A model generated the notes under the pieces. That model was not told where the DNA came from, ran no database searches, and saw nothing but the letters and a program-made list of their open reading frames with translations. Of a stretch of 17,063 bases of DNA, positions 13,164-17,063 are shown piece after piece (position 1 is the first letter of the stretch; every line of letters starts with the position of its first letter). Source of the DNA: CAYWEP01 sp964613075. Its GTDB lineage: Bacteria > Patescibacteriota > Microgenomatia > Levybacterales > UBA12049. Where the stretch lies: contig CAZTFV010000024.1 in the NCBI GenBank assembly GCA_964613075.1, positions 1 through 17,063 on the forward strand. Reading direction: 5' to 3'. A program made the translations under genes and the position numbers.

Positions 13164-14157
13164 TCTTGTTGTTTGCGGGGGTACATTTGACCATCTGCAT
13201 AAGGGTCATAAAGACTTTCTCGGTTTTGCTTTTTCCATCAGCGAAAAGGTTCTTATCGGCATTACCAGCGATACGTTTGTATCAGCGGTAAAACATTTTT
13301 CCGAAGGCGAACCATATCAAAAGAGGCAGGAGGCAGTAGTGGAATTTTTGCGCGGGAAAGATCTTTTTGAGCGGGCAATGATTTTACCGATAGACACTGT
13401 CTATATTCCGAAAGCTTGGGAAGTCTTGCCGATTGAGGCAATAGTGGTTACGGACGATTCGCTAGAGGGTGCAAAGAAGATCAATATAGATCGGCAAAAG
13501 CGAGGGCGCACTCAGTTGCCGATTGCCCTGATTCATTTAAGTACGGCTGAAGATGGTTTACCTATTTCAGCGTCAAGAATCCGCAGCGGGATTATCGACC
13601 GGGAAGGGAGGCTTTTTATCAAGCCGCAATGGCTAGCACAAGGGTTGGTGTTGCCGGAACATCTTCGTGCGGAGCTGAAACGGCCGATCGGAACAATTAT
13701 TTCCTTTGAGCAATGTAATTTTTCCACTATTTCTCTTGATAGAGTTGTGACGGTCGGTGATGTCACGACAAAATTGCTTCATGAACGCGGATTTTCTCCG
13801 AAGCTATCCGTGATCGATTTTCTGGTTGAGAGGAAAAAGATCTACACTTTCTTACAGCAGTTGGGATTTAGTGGTAAGGAGACAGTCTATACAGTTTCCA
13901 ATCCTCCCGGACATATAACCGGGGAATTATTTGCGGCAGTACAAGAAGTTCTTTCCTTCCGGGATACTGATAATAAACGCTTTGTTATACAGGTTTCGGG
14001 TGAGGAAGATCTGGCTGTTTTGCCTGTTATTTTGGCTAGCCCGCTTGCCTACCATGTGTTTTACGGGCAGCCTGGGGTCGGGACCGTGCACGTTCCCGTA
14101 ACTGAGGAGATTAAAATCCAGATGTACGAGCTTGCCAAGCGTTTTCAACTTGCATAG
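13150..14157 (+). CDS. Fused phosphopantetheine adenylyltransferase and GTP-dependent dephospho-CoA kinase (archaeal type)
   Basis: Predicted to make dephospho-CoA from phosphopantetheine and ATP, then phosphorylate it to CoA. N-terminal domain (1-about 160): VVCGGTFDHLHKGH (7-20) with the HxGH pair H17/H20, then ISASRIR (139-145) as the second nucleotide motif; this resembles archaeal/eukaryotic PPAT rather than bacterial CoaD. C-terminal domain (about 166-335): VLPEHLRAELKRPIG (167-181), TVGDVTT (201-207), D223, NPPGHIT (251-257), GEEDLAVLP (284-292) and YGQPGVGTV (305-313), the pattern of DUF359, shown in Thermococcus to be a GTP-dependent dephospho-CoA kinase. I chose the ATG at 13150, which begins exactly at the Rossmann strand; an upstream start at 13075 would add 25 residues lying inside the previous gene. 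It overlaps that gene by 14 bases. Confidence 0.87.
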   Translation: MKQYNLVVCGGTFDHLHKGHKDFLGFAFSISEKVLIGITSDTFVSAVKHFSEGEPYQKRQEAVVEFLRGKDLFERAMILPIDTVYIPKAWEVLPIEAIVVTDDSLEGAKKINIDRQKRGRTQLPIALIHLSTAEDGLPISASRIRSGIIDREGRLFIKPQWLAQGLVLPEHLRAELKRPIGTIISFEQCNFSTISLDRVVTVGDVTTKLLHERGFSPKLSVIDFLVERKKIYTFLQQLGFSGKETVYTVSNPPGHITGELFAAVQEVLSFRDTDNKRFVIQVSGEEDLAVLPVILASPLAYHVFYGQPGVGTVHVPVTEEIKIQMYELAKRFQLA

Positions 14158-14194
14158 GCTTATAAGAATAGCTTCAATTAACCCTTTTCTGCAG

Positions 14195-14223
14195 TTGACA
14201 AACGCTTTTTTATTCTCTATACT
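14195..14223 (+). promoter_or_regulatory. Sigma-70-type promoter of greA
   Basis: TTGACA (14195-14200), 17-base spacer, TATACT (14218-14223), placed 38 bases after the upstream stop. Transcription should begin around 14228-14231, giving greA a leader of about 60 bases, unlike the very short leaders elsewhere in the window. Confidence 0.8.
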
Positions 14224-14227
14224 CAGC

Positions 14228-14263
14228 ATGATTTTACGCTTTCCCTCAACTTTTTAGTGGGGG
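14228..14263 (+). promoter_or_regulatory. greA leader: possible nine-codon mini-gene and hairpin
   Basis: An ATG at 14228, four bases after the -10 box and so at or next to the transcript start, opens a nine-codon frame (MILRFPSTF) ending in TAG at 14255-14257. A hairpin forms from CCCTCAAC (14243-14250) and GTGGGGG (14257-14263), overlapping the end of this frame and followed by an A/T-rich stretch. Together they could couple leader translation to greA expression, but a chance frame cannot be excluded. Confidence 0.35.
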
Positions 14264-14288
14264 ATTTTATTGTAAAGGCTCTTTTATT

Positions 14289-14762
14289 ATGGATGCAAAG
14301 AAAATCTATCTAACAAAAGACGGTCTTTCAGAGCTTCGGAAAGAACACGATGATTTGATAAAGACTCGACGCCCCGAGGTGTTAGCGCGAGTTTCTGCAG
14401 CCCGGGATCTTGGAGATCTCTCAGAGAACGCGGAGTACGTTGCCGCACGCGAAGAATTATCTTTTATTGATGGTAGAATTGATGAGCTTGGAGAACTTTT
14501 GAAGGAAGTTGTCTTAATCAAGACGGAGAATGGGACATCAGGCCAGCATGCGATACAGCTTGGTTCAAAAGTTACCGTGCGGATTAATGGGAAAAAGGAG
14601 GTCTATATGGTTGTCGGAGAGTTTGAGGCAGATCCGGCGGAGAAAAAAATTTCCCATGAATCACCGCTTGGAAAAGCGCTTCTTGGGAAAAGCGTTGGGG
14701 ACAAAGTTGAGGTAGAAGCTCCGGCGGGTAAGATTGTTTATACGATTGTCTCAATTCAATAA
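14289..14762 (+). CDS. greA: Transcription elongation factor GreA
   Basis: GreA enters the secondary channel of stalled RNA polymerase and stimulates cleavage of the backtracked transcript. The 157-residue product has the expected layout: an N-terminal coiled coil (about 1-75) with the tip motif DLGDLSENAEY (40-50), whose D43 and E46 correspond to the acidic pair that activates the catalytic magnesium, then an FKBP-like domain (about 82-157) ending with the SPLGKALLGKSVGD stretch (124-137). The length matches the family (E. coli 158). It has its own promoter, and tdh follows 58 bases after the stop with no clear terminator or promoter between them. Confidence 0.97.
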   Translation: MDAKKIYLTKDGLSELRKEHDDLIKTRRPEVLARVSAARDLGDLSENAEYVAAREELSFIDGRIDELGELLKEVVLIKTENGTSGQHAIQLGSKVTVRINGKKEVYMVVGEFEADPAEKKISHESPLGKALLGKSVGDKVEVEAPAGKIVYTIVSIQ

Positions 14763-14820
14763 CTGCTTTTATCATTTATTCATGCGGATGATATTTACAT
14801 CTTTTACGATTATCTAGTAT

Positions 14821-15840
14821 ATGCAACAAAAGCTAATGCTAGCAGTCCTCAAGCAAAAATCTGAACCTGGTGTTGTTATCAAAAAAATTCCCATTCCAAA
14901 GCCAAAAGAGGATGAGGTGTTTATAAAAGTTTTGTATACCTCAATTTGTGGCACGGATGTTGGGATTTACGATTGGATCCCGTGGGCGCAAGGACATATA
15001 AAACCTCCCATTATCATCGGGCATGAAGTTGTTGGAGAAGTTGTTTTGATTAACACAAAAAAGAGGACAAAAATCAAACCAGGCGATCTTGTTTCCTCAG
15101 AAACACATATTTACTGCAAAAATTGCTATCAGTGCAGAATCAGAAACTATCACGTATGCGAGAATATGCAGCTTTTTGGTATTGGTAGAGATGGTGCATT
15201 TGCAGAGTACGCAACAATTCCATTGCATACAACATGGAAGAATAATCCTGCTATTCCACTTCTTTCGATGAGTGTACAAGAGCCATTGGGAAATGCAGTT
15301 AACGTTATAACAAAGGCAAAAGTTAAAGGAAAGCGTGTAGTGGTTATGGGTCTTGGGCCGACTGGCCTTTGTGCTGGGGCAGTTGCCAAAGCGCTTGGCG
15401 CTAAGGAGGTAGTTGGTATAAATCGTCGTGAGTATCGGCGCAAGCTAGCCATGAAAATGGGATTTGATCGAGTGATTGACGTACTGGATCCTATCGAGTT
15501 TGGAAAATTTGACGCAGTTTTGGAAATGAGTGGGAATAGAATGGGAATTGAAGTTGCATTTGAGGCAGTTCGTATTGCCGGGACTATTATCGCATTTGGT
15601 ATTCCCAAAGAATCAATAACAGTTGATTGGGGAAAGTATATGATCAATAAAGAACTGACGATAAAATCGGTTTTTGGTCGAGGGATATGGAAGACGTGGA
15701 GGCAGACAACAAAATTATTGGTTGATAAAAAGGTTGATTTGCAAAAACTTATTACACATAAATTTGCCCTTCGTGATTTTGAAAAGGCGATGCATGTCAT
15801 GAAATCAGGAGAGTGTGGGAAAATAGTGCTTGTTCCTTAA
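14821..15840 (+). CDS. tdh: L-threonine 3-dehydrogenase
   Basis: Zinc-dependent medium-chain dehydrogenase that oxidises threonine to 2-amino-3-ketobutyrate. Seen: catalytic zinc ligands C43 (SICGTD), H68 and E69 (IGHE) with E154; structural zinc cysteines C99, C102, C105 and C113; Rossmann motif GLGPTG (177-182). The length of 339 matches E. coli Tdh (341). The substrate assignment rests on this pattern plus kbl five bases downstream of its stop. Odd point: the acidic residue that normally ends the second Rossmann strand and selects NAD is N201, followed by R202 and R203, suggesting a changed cofactor preference. An internal ATG at codon 6 is another possible start. I see no good promoter directly upstream. 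Confidence 0.88.
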   Translation: MQQKLMLAVLKQKSEPGVVIKKIPIPKPKEDEVFIKVLYTSICGTDVGIYDWIPWAQGHIKPPIIIGHEVVGEVVLINTKKRTKIKPGDLVSSETHIYCKNCYQCRIRNYHVCENMQLFGIGRDGAFAEYATIPLHTTWKNNPAIPLLSMSVQEPLGNAVNVITKAKVKGKRVVVMGLGPTGLCAGAVAKALGAKEVVGINRREYRRKLAMKMGFDRVIDVLDPIEFGKFDAVLEMSGNRMGIEVAFEAVRIAGTIIAFGIPKESITVDWGKYMINKELTIKSVFGRGIWKTWRQTTKLLVDKKVDLQKLITHKFALRDFEKAMHVMKSGECGKIVLVP

Positions 15841-15844
15841 GAAT

Positions 15845-17047
15845 ATGAAGCAAATAGCACATTTTTACAAAGAATTAGAGGAGAAAATAAAGATAGGTAA
15901 GGCTCCGGTCGTTGTTGAATCAGGGCAAGGTGCATATCTGACAATAAAAGGAAAAGATGTCCTCAATTTTTGCTCAAGCCACTACTTGGGGCTTGCTGTT
16001 GATAAGAGGCTGAAAAAAGCCATAGCAAAAGCAGTTGAAAAATACGGTGTTGGGACAGGATATAGAACGCTTGCCGGAACGCATATTTTGCATGTAAAAC
16101 TGGAAGAAGCACTTGCGCGCTTTAAGAAAGCAGAAGACGCTGTTCTTCTAACTGGAGGCTACATGGCAAATATGACTGCGATTCAGACAATTATTGGCAA
16201 GGAAGACATAGTCATATCAGATGAGCTGAATCACGCATCAATAATCGATGCAGTAAGGCTTTCTGGTGCAAAAAATAAATTTATTTACAAACATACTGAT
16301 ATGAAGGATCTTAAAGCCAAGCTTGATGAAGCAAGTAAACTTCGAAAAACACCGAAATCAAATGGACAACCCCCTCTTATTCTCATCGTCACAGACGGCG
16401 TTTTTTCAATGGATGGTGATCTTGCTCCGCTTCCTGAAATTGTCAAACTTGCGAAAGACTATGACGCGTTGACCATGGTTGATGATGCGCATGGGGAGGG
16501 AGTAATTGGAGAAGGAGGGCGGGGAATTGTTGATCATTTTGGCCTTCACGGGCAAGTCGATATTGAAGTCGGGACGCTCTCAAAAGCATTCTCTGTCATG
16601 GGCGGATTTATCACAGGGAAAAAAGAACTCATTACCTATTACAAACGAAATTCAAGGCAGTTTATGTTCTCAAGCGCTCTAACGATTCCGGATACCGCAG
16701 CGCTGCTTGAGGCAGTAAAAATTCTTGAGGAGTCAGATGAGCTTGTAAAAAAGCTTTGGGAAAACGCAAGCTATTTGAAAAAATCTTTTAAAAATCTCGG
16801 ATTTGATACAGGGAATTCAAAAACTCCTATCACACCTGTTATGATTGGTGATGAAGAAGTAGCGCTGAAGTTTAGCGCTGGCCTTATGGAGGAGGGAGTT
16901 TTTGCAAGTGCCATCAGATTCCCCATGGTTCCTAAAGGAGCAGCCAGAATTCGCGTTATTCCATCTGCATCCCATTCCAAAAAAGATCTTGATTTTGGCA
17001 TCAAGGCATTTAAGAATGTCGCTCAAGCATTAAAGCTGCTAAAATAA
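15845..17047 (+). CDS. kbl: Glycine C-acetyltransferase (2-amino-3-ketobutyrate CoA ligase)
   Basis: PLP enzyme of the alpha-oxoamine synthase family that splits 2-amino-3-ketobutyrate with CoA into glycine and acetyl-CoA. Numbering from the ATG at 15845 (400 residues; E. coli Kbl has 398): NFCSSHYLGL (42-51), GTGYRTLAGT (70-79), the ELNHAS stretch (127-132) with the PLP-stacking histidine, TDGVFSMDGDLAPL (183-196), VDDAHGEGV (212-220) and TLSKAFSVMGG (244-254) with K247 as the Schiff-base lysine. A TTG at 15830, overlapping tdh, is open too, but the ATG gives the normal N-terminus. The tdh-kbl order is the reverse of E. coli. The immediate product of Tdh is unstable, so tight coupling of the two genes makes sense. 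Confidence 0.92.
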   Translation: MKQIAHFYKELEEKIKIGKAPVVVESGQGAYLTIKGKDVLNFCSSHYLGLAVDKRLKKAIAKAVEKYGVGTGYRTLAGTHILHVKLEEALARFKKAEDAVLLTGGYMANMTAIQTIIGKEDIVISDELNHASIIDAVRLSGAKNKFIYKHTDMKDLKAKLDEASKLRKTPKSNGQPPLILIVTDGVFSMDGDLAPLPEIVKLAKDYDALTMVDDAHGEGVIGEGGRGIVDHFGLHGQVDIEVGTLSKAFSVMGGFITGKKELITYYKRNSRQFMFSSALTIPDTAALLEAVKILEESDELVKKLWENASYLKKSFKNLGFDTGNSKTPITPVMIGDEEVALKFSAGLMEEGVFASAIRFPMVPKGAARIRVIPSASHSKKDLDFGIKAFKNVAQALKLLK

Positions 17048-17063
17048 ATCCGCATGGTTATAC

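Noticed and set aside
14763..14820. A promoter or terminator between greA and tdh
   Set aside because: No -35/-10 pair with acceptable spacing and no GC-rich hairpin with a T-run could be found; read-through from greA is possible.
15150..15800. A 216-codon frame antisense to tdh
   Set aside because: It has no motif and mirrors a well-supported dehydrogenase on the other strand.

Overview
The window looks like a chromosomal piece of a bacterium from the Candidate Phyla Radiation (Patescibacteria), perhaps Microgenomates or a relative. This is an inference from the gene set and style, not from a marker phylogeny. Supporting signs are VanW, DUF192 and HldE-C-like genes chained with ATGA overlaps, a membrane-tethered solute-binding protein with no permease beside it, promoters set so close to ATG that mRNAs would be nearly leaderless, and many short palindromic repeats, several lying in frame inside conserved genes. 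TGA is used as a stop codon in the ATGA junctions, so the genetic code is standard.

Layout, left to right. 1-243 (-): 5' part of the RNase P RNA gene with a clear promoter. 284-3280 (-): a UvrD/PcrA-type helicase fused to an iron-sulfur PD-(D/E)XK nuclease. 3281-3686: a non-coding stretch with a nested palindromic repeat and then a strong promoter. 3687-4238 (+): an unrecognised gene. 4302-5300 (-): rmuC. 5378-5902 (+): a membrane-anchored CHRD/superoxide-dismutase-like protein. 5872-10796 (-): a five-gene operon transcribed vanW, HldE-C-like nucleotidyltransferase, DUF192, tsaD, PIG-V-like glycosyltransferase. 10840-14157 (+): a tethered solute-binding protein, an MNT-type nucleotidyltransferase and a fused archaeal-type CoA enzyme. 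14289-14762 (+): greA. 14821-17047 (+): tdh and kbl for threonine breakdown.

How genes connect. The 13150-14157 protein joins a phosphopantetheine adenylyltransferase to a DUF359 domain (GTP-dependent dephospho-CoA kinase), so one polypeptide could carry out the last two steps of CoA synthesis. The nearby tdh-kbl pair consumes CoA, turning threonine into glycine and acetyl-CoA. The vanW operon mixes envelope functions with the essential tRNA-modification gene tsaD.

Two points matter most for users. First, the 100-N gap at 8852-8951 is probably an artefact: the flanks share a 7-base overlap, and joining them there restores a full-length 161-residue protein whose stop overlaps the next start in ATGA. 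Second, modular palindromes interrupt tsaD (twice), the nucleotidyltransferase gene and the helicase gene without breaking the reading frames, recalling Rickettsia palindromic elements.
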